Shown here piece by piece: positions 36,502 to 49,386 of a stretch of DNA of 64,000 nucleotides. Every line of letters starts with the position of its first letter. Position 1 is the first letter of the stretch. The stretch is from NCBI RefSeq assembly GCF_014946725.1, contig NZ_JACFXY010000001.1, positions 124,001 to 188,000 of the forward strand, read 5' to 3'. The notes under the pieces are model-generated. The model was not told the DNA's origin. It did no database searches and saw only the letters and a list, made by a program, of their open reading frames with translations. Origin of the DNA: Mixta mediterraneensis (GTDB taxonomy: Bacteria > Pseudomonadota > Gammaproteobacteria > Enterobacterales > Enterobacteriaceae). A program made the position numbers and the translations under genes.

Positions 36502-39500
36502 TTACATTTCATGTGGTGGCGGAGCCAACACCTCGCGGTTCCCGTTATGTGCTGGAGGAGAGACAATGCTTTGCGCCTCCATCTGCTCAATGATGCGCGC
36601 CGCACGGTTATAACCAATACGGAACTGACGCTGTACCCCAGAAATTGATGCCCGCCGTTTATCGACCACAAACGCTACTGCCTGATCGAACAGGGGATCG
36701 AGCTCTTCATCACTGTCCATTCCGCCTGCACCGCCTTCGCTTTCTTCGCCAGCGGTAATGCTCTCAATATATTGCGGACGACCACGCGCTTTCCAGTCCT
36801 GCACCACCGCATGCACTTCCTGGTCGCGAACAAATGCCCCGTGAACACGCACAGGCATTGATGAGTTCGGCGGCATATAAAGCATATCCCCCATGCCCAG
36901 TAAGGATTCGGCTCCGCCCTGATCGAGAATAGTACGTGAATCAATCTTGCTCGATACAGTAAAGGCGATACGGGTTGGAATGTTGGCCTTAATTAAACCG
37001 GTGATCACATCAACCGATGGGCGCTGCGTCGCTAACACCAGGTGGATACCAGCAGCACGAGCTTTTTGCGCCAGGCGAGCAATCAACTCTTCCACTTTTT
37101 TACCCACCGCCATCATCAGGTCGGCAAATTCATCCACCAGCACCACAATATAAGGGAGCTTTTCTAATACCGGCGGCGTCATGTCCATGCTGTCACCCGG
37201 CTTCCAGAACGGATCGGGGATCGGGCGGCCCATCGCTTCGGCCTGTTCAACTTTTTCGTTGTAGCCAGCCAGATTACGCACGCCCAGAGCAGACATCAGT
37301 TTATAGCGACGCTCCATCTCACCCACACTCCAGCGCAGCGCATTGGCGGCGTCTTTCATGTCGGTAACCACTTCGGTTAACAGGTGTGGAATGCCTTCAT
37401 AGACAGATAGCTCCAGCATTTTCGGGTCGATCATAATAAAGCGCACCTCTTCCGGCGTTGCTTTATACAGCATGCTGATAATCATGGTGTTAACGCCCAC
37501 AGACTTACCAGAACCGGTCGTACCCGCAACCAGCAGATGTGGCATTTTGGCTAAGTCAGCTACCACAGGTTGTCCGGCAATATCTTTCCCTAACACCACC
37601 GCCAGCGGAGAGGGATTGTCGCGGAACTTAGGACAATCCAGCACTTCACGCAGATAAACGGTTTGCCGGTGTTTATTTGGCAGCTCCAGCCCGACATAGG
37701 GTTTACCGGGAATAACTTCTACCACGCGAACCGCAACGGCCGAAAGCGAGCGCGCCAAATCCCGCGAAAGATTAGAGATACGCGCAGCTTTCACGCCAGG
37801 CGCCAGGTCCAGCTCGAAACGCGTAATGACTGGCCCCGGCGAAATGCCGACCACTTCGGCTTTCACGCGATAATCTCCTAGGCGTGACTCAACCAGGCGT
37901 GCGGTTTGCTCCAGCGCGAACATGTCTACCGGCTCTTCCTCTTCTGGCGGAGCCGTCAACAGGCCAAGCGTAGGCAACGGTGTGGATGGTTTCTCTAGAG
38001 GCTGTTCGTGACGCATCAGGAAAGGATGAATCAGACTGTCATGCAGCGAAGGTTTCGCTTCTTCAGCCGCTTGTGTAGGGACGGATGCTGCAAAAGGAGA
38101 ATGCGCTTCCGGTGGTGGAACCGGTGCTGGCGTTTGAGGTGCAGCGACTTCCGCCTTTTGCTGCCACGGTTCATGTGATACCGCAGGTTCTTCCGGTTCA
38201 GGCATCGCAGCGATAGTAAACAGCGGCTCAGTTGGGCCGTCATCGACCAGATCTTTCATTGGTGAAAAATCGAAGGCGGAAGAGGTATCCAGATTAAACG
38301 CTGGCGCTGTGGCTTGCTCTTGCTCTTGCTCTTGCTCTTGCTCTTGCTCTTGCTCTTGCTCTTGCTCTGGAACATAGCGTTGCTGCTGTTGCTCTGCAAA
38401 TTGACGAGCGAGCGAAGCCTGCTGCAGAGCGTCTTCATCCTCTTCTTCCTGCTGCCAGTTTTCCCCATAGCGCTGCTGTTGTCCAGACTGAAAAGCTTCA
38501 CGCAGTTTAGCCTGTTGTAATGCTTCCTCGTCATCTGGCGTCCAGGTGGCATTTTCTTCCGCGGCCATGGTTGACTGAGTAGCACTGGACCTTTCCGCTT
38601 TAGCCTTCTCTTCCGCCATACGCTGTGAAGGCAATTTAATGCCATAAGATGCTAATTCACGACGCGTCGGCAGTTTCACCGGATTGGGACGTGGTAAAGA
38701 TGGCCCGATCCCTTGCTTAACCTGCGGGTTGTGATTGATTTCAGGAGCAGGATCAAACGTCGGTGCCAGTGCAGACGCACGCGACGCGGCAGACGCAGCG
38801 GCAGTGCTGACAACGGCGGCGGCTGTCGCGGAAGGCGCTTCTGGCAATGAGGAGGATGTCTCACGCCAGTTGCCCATTTTAGGTTCATCATCTGTAAAAG
38901 CAGAAAACTGCGGCGCTGAAACTGGTTTTTCTTCAGGCACTTCAAAGCGATAAAGTGGTGGCGAACTGTCTGGTGCTTGCGAGGAAGCGGGTTTAAGGGG
39001 AGCCGCCTGGACTGTTTCAGATGGCGCAGCAGGCGAAGCCGGCGACGCCGCTGAAACAGGCGCTGCAGGTTGTACCGGTGCTAATTTAACCTCTGCGGCT
39101 TCTACTGTGGCGGTCACAGCAGCACTGGTTGCCGCCGCCGCTTTCGCTAATAACGGATCCTGCGGGTTGTTAACCTCGCTGGCAGGTGCGCTATGTGGTG
39201 CAGCCAACAGCACATCATCGTCATCCTGTGGGATAGCATACAAACTGGATGCAGGCGCAGATGCAGCGTCTTCGTCATAGTCCGCCTCATCTTCTTCCTG
39301 CCATCGTTCATCATGACGTGATCGATTGCTGGCAAAAGTCAGTACGCCCATGACTACGCCGCCAATTCTTTCGGCAATCGTCAGCCATGACCAGCCGGTA
39401 TACAGCGTAACACCCGCCGCCCAGACGCACAGCAACGCTAGCGTACCGCCCGCTGGACTAAACCATGGCGCAATGGCGTTACTAACCAGGCTACCAATTA

Positions 39501-39933
39501 CGCCACCAGACGCGAAATACCAGATGTCATCCGCGTTCAGTGCCGCCATGCCGCACGTAGTGACTACCAGCGCCAGCCCGCCGATTAAACGTAAGCCAAC
39601 AGCAAAATAATCGAAATAATCCTGCTTATCACGCTGGCAAAAAGCGATCCAACACAACCCAAGAATGACCGGAGGAATGGCATAAGCCATACCGCCAAAA
39701 ATAAAAAGCAAGGTATCCGCAAGCCAGGCGCCACCGCTCCCGCCAATATTGTGGATAGGTTCGTGCCAGGCCGTTTGCGACCAGCTCGGATCGGAAGGGT
39801 TAAAGCTGACCAAAGAAACCATCAAATAGATGGCAAAAAGCGCCACCAGGATGAGCAACGCTTCCAGTAGACGACGTCCACTGCTCAGCGATTGTAACGA
39901 AACGTCTTTATCTTCTGTGTATTCCTGGCTCAA
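36502..39933 (-). CDS. ftsK: DNA translocase FtsK
   Basis: Septum-anchored DNA pump that moves the terminus region and activates XerCD at dif. The likely start is TTG at 39933 ([13 protein letters not shown] after Met), which follows GGAG and aligns with E. coli MSQEY; this gives 1143 residues (1329 in E. coli). Four N-terminal transmembrane helices (about 25-180) lead into a long, low-complexity Pro/Ala/Gln/Glu linker that accounts for the shorter length. The motor starts near residue 660 with Walker [14 protein letters not shown] and Walker [14 protein letters not shown]. The gamma winged helix at the end ([20 protein letters not shown]) reads KOPS. A hexanucleotide repeat lies in the linker. 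Confidence 0.97.
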   Translation of the reverse strand: MSQEYTEDKDVSLQSLSSGRRLLEALLILVALFAIYLMVSLVSFNPSDPSWSQTAWHEPIHNIGGSGGAWLADTLLFIFGGMAYAIPPVILGLCWIAFCQRDKQDYFDYFAVGLRLIGGLALVVTTCGMAALNADDIWYFASGGVIGSLVSNAIAPWFSPAGGTLALLCVWAAGVTLYTGWSWLTIAERIGGVVMGVLTFASNRSRHDERWQEEDEADYDEDAASAPASSLYAIPQDDDDVLLAAPHSAPASEVNNPQDPLLAKAAAATSAAVTATVEAAEVKLAPVQPAAPVSAASPASPAAPSETVQAAPLKPASSQAPDSSPPLYRFEVPEEKPVSAPQFSAFTDDEPKMGNWRETSSSLPEAPSATAAAVVSTAAASAASRASALAPTFDPAPEINHNPQVKQGIGPSLPRPNPVKLPTRRELASYGIKLPSQRMAEEKAKAERSSATQSTMAAEENATWTPDDEEALQQAKLREAFQSGQQQRYGENWQQEEEDEDALQQASLARQFAEQQQQRYVPEQEQEQEQEQEQEQEQEQATAPAFNLDTSSAFDFSPMKDLVDDGPTEPLFTIAAMPEPEEPAVSHEPWQQKAEVAAPQTPAPVPPPEAHSPFAASVPTQAAEEAKPSLHDSLIHPFLMRHEQPLEKPSTPLPTLGLLTAPPEEEEPVDMFALEQTARLVESRLGDYRVKAEVVGISPGPVITRFELDLAPGVKAARISNLSRDLARSLSAVAVRVVEVIPGKPYVGLELPNKHRQTVYLREVLDCPKFRDNPSPLAVVLGKDIAGQPVVADLAKMPHLLVAGTTGSGKSVGVNTMIISMLYKATPEEVRFIMIDPKMLELSVYEGIPHLLTEVVTDMKDAANALRWSVGEMERRYKLMSALGVRNLAGYNEKVEQAEAMGRPIPDPFWKPGDSMDMTPPVLEKLPYIVVLVDEFADLMMAVGKKVEELIARLAQKARAAGIHLVLATQRPSVDVITGLIKANIPTRIAFTVSSKIDSRTILDQGGAESLLGMGDMLYMPPNSSMPVRVHGAFVRDQEVHAVVQDWKARGRPQYIESITAGEESEGGAGGMDSDEELDPLFDQAVAFVVDKRRASISGVQRQFRIGYNRAARIIEQMEAQSIVSPPAHNGNREVLAPPPHEM
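38313..38368 (-). repeat. Hexanucleotide tandem repeat coding a Glu-Gln tract in FtsK
   Basis: Nine perfect copies of CTTGCT (plus strand) and a partial tenth. On the coding strand it reads as alternating Glu and Gln codons in the FtsK linker. Because the unit is 6 bp, copy changes alter the linker by two residues and keep frame. Confidence 0.97.
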
Positions 39934-40051
39934 GAGGACTCTCCAGGTGCCTGTAAAGTATGAAGCAACAGCGCCGGGCAACCCCGACGCTGATCCTGTA
40001 TGAATTCACAGGAGTGTATCGAAATCCCACAGGTTTTGCACCTGCTCCGCA

Positions 40052-40546
40052 TCAGCGAGTTTTGATCACCAGGCGATTGCTCTGTTTGACCTCTTCCATC
40101 ACTACATAAGTACGCGTGTCGTTAACGCCTGGCAGACGCAACAAGGTTTCGCCCAACAGTTTGCGATAGGCAGACATATCAGGTACACGTGTTTTCAACA
40201 GATAGTCAAAATCACCGGAAACAAGGTGACACTCTTGAGTTTCCTCAAGTTTTTGCACAGCGGCGTTAAATTGCTCAAAGACGTCTGGGGCGCCACGATT
40301 CAGAGTAATCTCAACGAATACCAGCAATGATGCATCCAGATAATGCGGGTTTAATTGTGCGGTGTAGCCCAGTATAAAACCCTGACGTTCAAGGCGGCGC
40401 ACGCGCTCAAGGCATGGCGTAGGCGATAGCCCTACGCGTTTGGAAAGTTCTACGTTTGAAATACGACCGTCTTTCTGCAGTTCATTCAGAATATTTCTGT
40501 CGATTCGATCGAGATCTTTCCCGGGGCGTTTCTTATTGTCTACCAT
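40052..40546 (-). CDS. lrp: Leucine-responsive regulatory protein Lrp
   Basis: Global regulator of amino-acid metabolism and feast/famine response. It has 164 residues, the E. coli length, and appears almost unchanged. An AsnC-type N-terminal helix-turn-helix (ISNVELSKRVGLSPTPCLER, about 29-48) is followed by the RAM ligand-binding and oligomerisation domain (GDFDYLLKTRVPDMSAYR). It lies upstream of ftsK on the same strand, separated by about 118 bp, and is divergent from trxB across 520 bp. Confidence 0.99.
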   Translation of the reverse strand: MVDNKKRPGKDLDRIDRNILNELQKDGRISNVELSKRVGLSPTPCLERVRRLERQGFILGYTAQLNPHYLDASLLVFVEITLNRGAPDVFEQFNAAVQKLEETQECHLVSGDFDYLLKTRVPDMSAYRKLLGETLLRLPGVNDTRTYVVMEEVKQSNRLVIKTR

Positions 40547-42035
<1,489 letters not shown>

Positions 42036-42062
42036 GTTGTTAATTCTCTGATCGTAATCAAA

Positions 42063-42093
42063 AGAGGCGGCTGTTTTTCAGTCGCCTTTTTTG
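42063..42093 (+). terminator. Intrinsic terminator after trxB
   Basis: GGCGGCTG/CAGTCGCC stem (one G-T wobble) with loop TTTTT and six T after it. Confidence 0.9.
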
Positions 42094-42176
42094 TTGCCAT
42101 CATGCTAGATTCATGCGCCTGGAGAAACAGTGCCTTCCCTGTTTTGCATTCCTCACTGGCATATTTACGGTCTCGC

Positions 42177-43946
42177 ATGAATAAATCGCGACAACAGCAT
42201 CTTACCCGCTGGCTTCGTCAGCAACGCAGGCACGCTGAACGATGGTTGCGTCTGACCACATTGCTGGGACTTGCCAGCGCACTGCTAATCATCACGCAGG
42301 CCTGGTTGCTCGCTTCTTTGCTGCAGGCCTTGATCATCGAGCAACAACCCCGCGATACACTGTTCTCTTACTTTTTGCTGTTACTGTTGTGCTTTGTGCT
42401 GCGTGCGGCTTTCAATTACGCACGGGAGCAGGCCGGCTTTCATGCCGGTCAGGCCATTCGCAAGGCTCTCAGAAAGCAGGTATTAGATCGACTGGCGGAA
42501 CTGGGGCCTGCCTGGATTCAGGGGAAACCTGCTGGCAGTTGGGCCACGCTGTTGCTGGAACAAATTGAAGAGATGCAGGATTACTACGCGCGCTACCTGC
42601 CTCAGATGACGCTGGCAGTGTTGATCCCTTTTTGCATCTTGTTCACGTTATTCCCCTTAAACTGGGCCGCTGGTTTAATTCTGTTTGTAACGGCGCCATT
42701 AATTCCTTTATTTATGGCGTTAGTGGGTATGGGAGCCGCCGATGCTAATCGCCGCAATTTTATCGCTCTTGCACGGCTGAGCGGCGATTTCCTCGATCGT
42801 CTGCGTGGCCGTGAAACGCTGCGCCTGTTTCACCGTGGTGAAGCGGAAAAAACGGCGATAGCAAACTCAACCACCGATTTTCGCCAGCGCACGATGGAAG
42901 TTTTGCGTCTGGCCTTTCTCTCTTCCGCTGTGCTGGAGTTCTTCGCGTCGTTAGCTATCGCGGTGGTCGCCGTCTATTTTGGCTTTTCTTATTTAGGGGA
43001 ACTGCACCTGGGCGATTACGGTAAAGGCGTAACGCTGTTTGCCGGTTTTTTAGCCTTAATCCTGGCACCCGAATTCTTTCAGCCCCTGCGCGATCTCGGC
43101 ACTTTTTATCATGCGAAAGCGCAGGCCGTTGGCGCAGCAGATGCCCTTGAGCGCTTTATGCAAGAGGTGCCAGATGTCGCGTCTCAGCAAGAACAGCGGC
43201 CGTTTGCCATAAACGCCCCGATTGAAATGCAGGCAAAAGACCTGCTGATTTGTACGCCGAACGGTAAAACATTGTGTGGTCCTCTTTCTTTTAGCCTTGC
43301 TGCCGGTCAGCGCGTGGCATTGATCGGTCAAAGTGGTGCCGGCAAAACCGCGTTAATGAATGCGCTGCTGGGTTTTTTACCTTATCAGGGTTCGCTGATT
43401 GTTAATGGCGTGGAGTTGCGTGATCTTGCGCGCGACGACTGGCACAGACACCTGGCCTGGGTTGGCCAGAATCCGCATCTTCCGGCTTCAACGATTCGCG
43501 ATAATATTTTAATGAGCACACCTTATGCAGCAAATCGCTTTGCAGAAGTTTTGCAAGCGTGTGGCATAAATGAGTTTCTGCCACGCCTGCCACAAGGTCT
43601 GGATACGATGCCCGCTGATGGCGGCAGCGGACTATCAGTAGGCCAGGCTCAACGCATCGCCGTAGCGCGTGCGCTGTATAAACCGGCATGTTTATTATTG
43701 CTGGATGAGCCCGCTGCCAGTCTTGATGCGCTTAGTGAAATGCACGTTATGCAGGCCCTGAATCAAGCCGCGGCGCAGCAAACCACCCTGATGATTACCC
43801 ATCAGCTTGATAACGTTAAAGACTGGGATGTTATTTGGGTGATGCAGAATGGACAATTGATACAGCAAGGAAACTGGCAGCAGCTAAGCGAACAACCCGG
43901 CCAGTTTAAGCAGTTGCTGAAACATCGCCAGCAGGAGGTGAGCTAA
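42177..43946 (+). CDS. cydD: ABC exporter CydD (cysteine/glutathione), assembly of cytochrome bd
   Basis: One half of the CydDC heterodimer, which exports thiols to the periplasm and is needed to mature cytochrome bd and c-type cytochromes. The start at 42177 (MNKSRQQHLTRWLRQQ) matches E. coli and gives 589 residues (588 in E. coli). Six transmembrane helices lie in about 20-300, with VGMGAADANRRNFIALARLS conserved. The ATPase part has Walker A GQSGAGKTAL, signature LSVGQAQRIAVARAL and Walker B LLLLDEPAASLD. The stop overlaps the cydC start by one base (TAATG). Confidence 0.97.
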   Translation: MNKSRQQHLTRWLRQQRRHAERWLRLTTLLGLASALLIITQAWLLASLLQALIIEQQPRDTLFSYFLLLLLCFVLRAAFNYAREQAGFHAGQAIRKALRKQVLDRLAELGPAWIQGKPAGSWATLLLEQIEEMQDYYARYLPQMTLAVLIPFCILFTLFPLNWAAGLILFVTAPLIPLFMALVGMGAADANRRNFIALARLSGDFLDRLRGRETLRLFHRGEAEKTAIANSTTDFRQRTMEVLRLAFLSSAVLEFFASLAIAVVAVYFGFSYLGELHLGDYGKGVTLFAGFLALILAPEFFQPLRDLGTFYHAKAQAVGAADALERFMQEVPDVASQQEQRPFAINAPIEMQAKDLLICTPNGKTLCGPLSFSLAAGQRVALIGQSGAGKTALMNALLGFLPYQGSLIVNGVELRDLARDDWHRHLAWVGQNPHLPASTIRDNILMSTPYAANRFAEVLQACGINEFLPRLPQGLDTMPADGGSGLSVGQAQRIAVARALYKPACLLLLDEPAASLDALSEMHVMQALNQAAAQQTTLMITHQLDNVKDWDVIWVMQNGQLIQQGNWQQLSEQPGQFKQLLKHRQQEVS

Positions 43947-45676
43947 TGTCTGCATTGCGCCCTTTCCTTCGTCTCTGGAGCCGCCATCCTTATCGTTTAG
44001 CCTTAGGCATCCTGCTGGCTATCGTGACATTGCTGGCCAGCATTGGCCTGTTAACGCTTTCCGGCTGGTTTCTCGCCGCCTCTTCAGTAGCAGGTTTCGC
44101 TGGGCTGTATAGCTTTAACTATATGCTGCCCGCCGCAGGTGTGCGTGGTGCAGCGATTACACGTACCGTAGCCCGTTATTTCGAACGCCTGGTGAGCCAC
44201 GATGCCACCTTCCGCGTATTACAACATCTGCGTGTATTTACCTTTAGCCGCTTAATTGCCTTGTCGCCGGGACAGTTATCAGGTTTTCGTCAGGCCGACT
44301 TACTAAACCGCTTTGTTGGCGATGTCGATACGCTCGATCATCTTTATCTGCGCGTTATTTCTCCACTGACTGGGGCTTTTGTCGTAATTGTGCTGGTTAC
44401 GCTGGGGCTTAGCCTGATTGACCTGCAACTCTCCTTTCTCCTTGGCGGCACCATGTTAGCTACCCTGCTGATTATGCCCCCGCTTTTTTATCGCTTAGGC
44501 ACGCCGGCAGGTCAGGCAATAGCACGTGGGCGTATGCGCTGGCGCATGCAATTAATGCACTGGCTGGGCGGTCAGGCGGAGTTAACCTTGTATGGCACGG
44601 CACATTCATGGCGTAAACAACTTGATAATGAAGAGCGTGGCTGGCAACAGGCGCAGCGTAAGCAGCAACGTTTACAGGCTTTAGCCCAAAGCCTGCTGCT
44701 ACTCATTAGTGGAATGACGCTAACGCTTCTGCTCTGGATTAGCGCTGCTGCGATCGGTGAAAATCAGCTGCCAGGTTCATTTATTGCTTTGGTTGTGTTC
44801 TGTGCACTGGGCGCTTTCGAAGCGTTAGCGCCAGTAGCGGGCGCATTTTTGCCGCTAGCACAGGTTATAACAGCAGCCCGACGTGTGAATGACATTATTG
44901 TTCGATCGCCAGCAATTACTTTTCCTGCAGTCGCTAACGTACCAGCGGATACACTGAAGGTGTGCATTGAAAATCTGAGTTTCACTTATCCCGATCGACC
45001 TGATGCTGTTCTCAGTCATTTTTCATTAAATATGCAACGCGGCGAGCATATTGCATTACTGGGACCAACCGGCTGTGGCAAATCTACGCTGTTAGCATTA
45101 CTGACGCGCGGCTGGGAAAGCCAGAGCGGCACTATCACGCTCAATGATTTACCGCTGCAAAACTGGGATGAGGCGCAATTACGCCAGCGTATTAGCATGG
45201 TGACGCAGCGGGTACATTTATTCAGCCAGACTTTGCGCGATAATTTATTGCTTGCCTGCCCAACGGCTCACGATGAGGCGTTAAAAGCGGTACTTGTTCA
45301 GGTCGGTCTGCGCCACTTATTTGATCAAGATGAAGACTTAAATGCCTGGCTTGGCGAAGGCGGACGTCCGCTTTCCGGCGGCGAACTGCGCCGTTTGGCC
45401 ATTGCGCGCGCGTTACTGCATAACGGTGATCTCTGGTTACTGGATGAGCCTACCGAAGGTTTAGACGCCACGACTGAGCAACAGATCCTGACGTTACTTA
45501 ATCAAGTGACGCAGGGGAAAACATTAATCATCGTAACCCATCGGCTCAGCGGTTTGCAGCATATGGACCGCATTTGCGTCATGGAAAACGGTAGAATTAT
45601 TGAGCAAGGAAATCACGCCGAATTAATCTCAAAAGGTGGACGTTACTGGCGTTGCCAGCAGCGCTTTGCGCTATAG
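43946..45676 (+). CDS. cydC: ABC exporter CydC (cysteine/glutathione), assembly of cytochrome bd
   Basis: Partner half-transporter of CydD. It has 576 residues (573 in E. coli). It starts MSALRPFLRLWSRHPYRLAL, with six transmembrane helices up to about residue 310. The nucleotide-binding domain shows Walker A GPTGCGKSTLLALL, signature PLSGGELRRLAIARALL, Walker B LWLLDEPTEGLD and the H-loop VTHRLSGLQ. It is translationally coupled to cydD and lies 33 bp before aat. Confidence 0.97.
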   Translation: MSALRPFLRLWSRHPYRLALGILLAIVTLLASIGLLTLSGWFLAASSVAGFAGLYSFNYMLPAAGVRGAAITRTVARYFERLVSHDATFRVLQHLRVFTFSRLIALSPGQLSGFRQADLLNRFVGDVDTLDHLYLRVISPLTGAFVVIVLVTLGLSLIDLQLSFLLGGTMLATLLIMPPLFYRLGTPAGQAIARGRMRWRMQLMHWLGGQAELTLYGTAHSWRKQLDNEERGWQQAQRKQQRLQALAQSLLLLISGMTLTLLLWISAAAIGENQLPGSFIALVVFCALGAFEALAPVAGAFLPLAQVITAARRVNDIIVRSPAITFPAVANVPADTLKVCIENLSFTYPDRPDAVLSHFSLNMQRGEHIALLGPTGCGKSTLLALLTRGWESQSGTITLNDLPLQNWDEAQLRQRISMVTQRVHLFSQTLRDNLLLACPTAHDEALKAVLVQVGLRHLFDQDEDLNAWLGEGGRPLSGGELRRLAIARALLHNGDLWLLDEPTEGLDATTEQQILTLLNQVTQGKTLIIVTHRLSGLQHMDRICVMENGRIIEQGNHAELISKGGRYWRCQQRFAL

Positions 45677-45709
45677 TTTTAGCGAATAGCTGACAGGTAG
45701 AACGATGCA

Positions 45710-46402
45710 ATGAGACTGGTACAACTTTCACGGGAGTCACTGAATTTTCCGCCGCCTGAAATGGCTTTGCGTGAACCCAATGGTCTGCTGGCAATGGGCG
45801 GTGATCTCTCTCCTGCCCGTTTGCTAAATGCTTATCAACGCGGCATCTTTCCATGGTTTTCTCCCGGCGATCCAATCTTGTGGTGGTCTCCCGATCCGCG
45901 CGCGATTTTACTGCCTGAATATTTTCATCTCAGCCGCAGCATGAAGCGTTTCCATAAACAGTCGCCTTATCGCGTTACGATGAACGAAGCGTTTGCCGAT
46001 GTGTTAGAAGGCTGTGCCAGCGGGCGGGAAGAAGGAACATGGATCACCTTCGAAGTTAAACGCGCCTGGTTGCGGTTGTATGAATTAGGCCATGCACATT
46101 CGATTGAAGTATGGAACGCGCATAAATTAGTCGGCGGTATGTATGGATTAGCGCTGGGGCAAATATTTTGTGGTGAATCGATGTTTAGTCGCCAGGAGAA
46201 TGCTTCAAAAACGGCGCTCTGGGTGTTTTGCCAGCATTTCGTTAATCATCAGGGTCGCTTAGTTGATTGCCAGGTCCTGAATCCGCATACCGCATCGCTC
46301 GGCGCTCAGGAAATTCCCCGCGTCGATTATTTGCAGTATGTGCAAAGCCTTGCATGGCAACCGGTCAGTGAAGGCTGCTGGCGTACGCAAACCCTTTTTT
46401 AA
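45710..46402 (+). CDS. aat: Leucyl/phenylalanyl-tRNA-protein transferase
   Basis: Adds Leu or Phe from aminoacyl-tRNA to N-terminal Arg or Lys of proteins, making N-end-rule substrates for ClpS-ClpAP. It has 230 residues (234 in E. coli). It begins [20 protein letters not shown]; family blocks are [32 protein letters not shown] and [20 protein letters not shown]. It lies downstream of cydDC and close to clpA/clpS, so the N-end-rule genes cluster here. Confidence 0.98.
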   Translation: MRLVQLSRESLNFPPPEMALREPNGLLAMGGDLSPARLLNAYQRGIFPWFSPGDPILWWSPDPRAILLPEYFHLSRSMKRFHKQSPYRVTMNEAFADVLEGCASGREEGTWITFEVKRAWLRLYELGHAHSIEVWNAHKLVGGMYGLALGQIFCGESMFSRQENASKTALWVFCQHFVNHQGRLVDCQVLNPHTASLGAQEIPRVDYLQYVQSLAWQPVSEGCWRTQTLF

Positions 46403-46967
<565 letters not shown>

Positions 46968-47005
46968 GCTGCTCTTAGCTTGCTGTAGATAATATCTGAC
47001 AGCAA

Positions 47006-47035
47006 AAAAAGGCCGGATTCGCATCCGGCCTTTTT
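47006..47035. terminator. Bidirectional terminator between infA and clpA
   Basis: AAAAAGGCCGGAT/ATCCGGCCTTTTT perfect 13-bp stem with loop TCGC; it can end both convergent transcripts. Confidence 0.92.
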
Positions 47036-47053
47036 CATTTCTGACATCGATAA

Positions 47054-49330
47054 TTAATGCACGGTGCCTTCCGTTTTACGCTTTTCCGCGCTCAGGAAAT
47101 GGTAGGTTAACTGGCCTTTTTCTTTATCCAGCCCAACGGATACCGATCCTCCCTCCACCAGTGAACCAAACAGCAATTCGTTAGCCAACGGTTTCTTGAG
47201 GCTTTCCTGCACGGTGCGCGCCATCGGACGAGCACCCATCGCTTTATCATAGCCTTTCTCAGCCAGCCAGTCGCGTGCTTCATCGCTCACTTCCAGCGAT
47301 ACTCCTTTCGCATCCAGCTGCGCCTGCAACTCAACAATGAACTTATCCACTACCTGATGGATGACGTCGGTAGACAAATGACGGAACCAGATAATGTTGT
47401 CAAGGCGGTTACGGAACTCTGGCGTAAAGATCTTTTTGATCTCTTCCATCGCATCGGTGGTGTTGTCCTGCTGGATCAGGCCGATAGATTTACGTTCCGT
47501 TTCACGCACCCCAGCATTGGTGGTCATGACCAGCACCACGTTGCGGAAGTCCGCTTTACGGCCGTTGTTGTCAGTTAGCATACCGTTGTCCATCACCTGC
47601 AACAGCAGGTTAAAGACGTCCGGGTGCGCTTTCTCAATCTCATCTAACAACACAACGGCATGCGGATGTTTAATTACCGCATCCGTTAACAAGCCGCCCT
47701 GATCAAAACCCACGTAACCCGGAGGCGCACCAATCAAACGGCTGACGGTATGGCGCTCCATGTATTCGGACATATCAAAACGCAGCAGTTCAATGCCCAA
47801 CGCTTTCGCCAGCTGTACCGTCACTTCGGTTTTACCGACGCCGGTTGGTCCCGCAAACAGGAATGACCCTACCGGTTTCCGATCCTGGCCCAGGCCTGCA
47901 CGGCTCATTTTGATCGCTTCGGTCAATGCCTCAATGGCATTATCCTGACCAAACACCAGCATTTTCAGGCGGTCATCCAGATTTTTCAACGTATCGCGAT
48001 CGCTTGCTGAAACGCTTTTTTCTGGGATACGCGCGATGCGTGCGACAACCGTTTCAATGTCAGCCACATTAACGGTTTTCTTACGCTTGCTGACCGGCAT
48101 CAAGCGTGCGCGCGCGCCCGCTTCATCGATAACATCAATCGCTTTATCCGGCAGATGACGATCGTTAATGTATTTCACCGCCAACTCCACCGCCGCACGC
48201 ACCGCTTTCGCGGTGTAACGCACATCGTGATGCGCTTCGTATTTTGGTTTCAGACCATTCAGGATCTGCACGGTTTCGTCCATTGACGGTTCAGTGATGT
48301 CGATCTTCTGGAAGCGACGCGCTAAAGCGCGATCTTTTTCGAAGATATTGCTGAATTCCTGATACGTAGTCGAACCCATAACGCGGATCTTGCCGCTGGA
48401 GAGCAGCGGCTTAATCAGGTTAGCGGCATCCACTTGTCCGCCAGACGCTGCACCCGCACCGATGATGGTGTGGATCTCGTCAATGAACAGAATGCTGTTA
48501 TTGTCCTGTTCGAGCTGCTTCAGCAGGGCTTTAAAGCGTTTCTCAAAGTCACCGCGATATTTGGTACCCGCCAGCAACGAACCAATGTCCAGTGAGTAAA
48601 TTGTGCACTCTTTCATCACTTCCGGAACGTCGCCCTGCACGATACGCCAGGCCAGCCCTTCGGCAATGGCGGTTTTACCCACGCCCGACTCACCCACCAG
48701 CAGCGGGTTATTTTTACGGCGGCGACACAGCACCTGAATAGTACGCTCCAGCTCTTTGTCGCGACCAATCAGCGGATCGATTCCGCCGACGCGAGCAAGC
48801 TGATTAAGGTTGGTGGTGAAGTTTTCCATACGATCCTCCCCGCCTGCTTGCTCTTCGTTGACTGGATTTTCTGCGTTCGGCGCCTGACCGGGTTCGTCTT
48901 TACGCGTACCGTGAGAAATGAAGTTCACCACATCAAGACGGCTCACTTCGTGTTTGCGCAGCAGGTAAGCCGCTTGCGATTCCTGCTCGCTGAAGATGGC
49001 GACCAGTACATTGGCCCCGGAGACTTCGCTACGGCCCGATGACTGGACATGGAAAACCGCACGCTGCAGCACACGCTGGAAGCTGAGCGTAGGTTGCGTA
49101 TCACGCTCTTCTTCGCTGGCGGGCAGCACCGGTGTGGTTTGCTCGATAAAGGCTTCGAGTTCCTGCCTTAGAGCCACAATATCTACTGTACAGGCTTCCA
49201 GTGCCTCTCTGGCCGACGGGTTACTGAGTAACGCCAGCAACAGATGCTCGACGGTCATAAACTCATGACGGTGCTCACGCGCTCTGGCGAAAGCCATGTT
49301 TAAACTGAGTTCCAGTTCTTGATTGAGCAT
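47054..49330 (-). CDS. clpA: ATP-dependent Clp protease ATP-binding subunit ClpA
   Basis: Hexameric AAA+ unfoldase that feeds substrates to ClpP. It has 758 residues, the E. coli length. The N-domain (about 1-145) binds ClpS. Two ATPase domains follow, with Walker [15 protein letters not shown] and [14 protein letters not shown]; the ClpP-binding IGL loop is in [11 protein letters not shown]. An internal Met168 at 48829 is preceded by GGGGAGGAT, a good ribosome-binding site, matching the known internal start (Met169) that makes short ClpA in E. coli. It follows clpS on the same strand. Confidence 0.99.
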   Translation of the reverse strand: MLNQELELSLNMAFARAREHRHEFMTVEHLLLALLSNPSAREALEACTVDIVALRQELEAFIEQTTPVLPASEEERDTQPTLSFQRVLQRAVFHVQSSGRSEVSGANVLVAIFSEQESQAAYLLRKHEVSRLDVVNFISHGTRKDEPGQAPNAENPVNEEQAGGEDRMENFTTNLNQLARVGGIDPLIGRDKELERTIQVLCRRRKNNPLLVGESGVGKTAIAEGLAWRIVQGDVPEVMKECTIYSLDIGSLLAGTKYRGDFEKRFKALLKQLEQDNNSILFIDEIHTIIGAGAASGGQVDAANLIKPLLSSGKIRVMGSTTYQEFSNIFEKDRALARRFQKIDITEPSMDETVQILNGLKPKYEAHHDVRYTAKAVRAAVELAVKYINDRHLPDKAIDVIDEAGARARLMPVSKRKKTVNVADIETVVARIARIPEKSVSASDRDTLKNLDDRLKMLVFGQDNAIEALTEAIKMSRAGLGQDRKPVGSFLFAGPTGVGKTEVTVQLAKALGIELLRFDMSEYMERHTVSRLIGAPPGYVGFDQGGLLTDAVIKHPHAVVLLDEIEKAHPDVFNLLLQVMDNGMLTDNNGRKADFRNVVLVMTTNAGVRETERKSIGLIQQDNTTDAMEEIKKIFTPEFRNRLDNIIWFRHLSTDVIHQVVDKFIVELQAQLDAKGVSLEVSDEARDWLAEKGYDKAMGARPMARTVQESLKKPLANELLFGSLVEGGSVSVGLDKEKGQLTYHFLSAEKRKTEGTVH

Positions 49331-49386
49331 TTGGCACCTCCCCCAATTATCGCTCTGACGATCTGTCTACCTATATGGAGACAGGA

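Noticed and set aside
38314..38520. Plus-strand frame coding a long poly-leucine stretch
   Set aside because: It is the antisense reading of the FtsK Glu-Gln repeat; no ribosome-binding site and no conserved feature.
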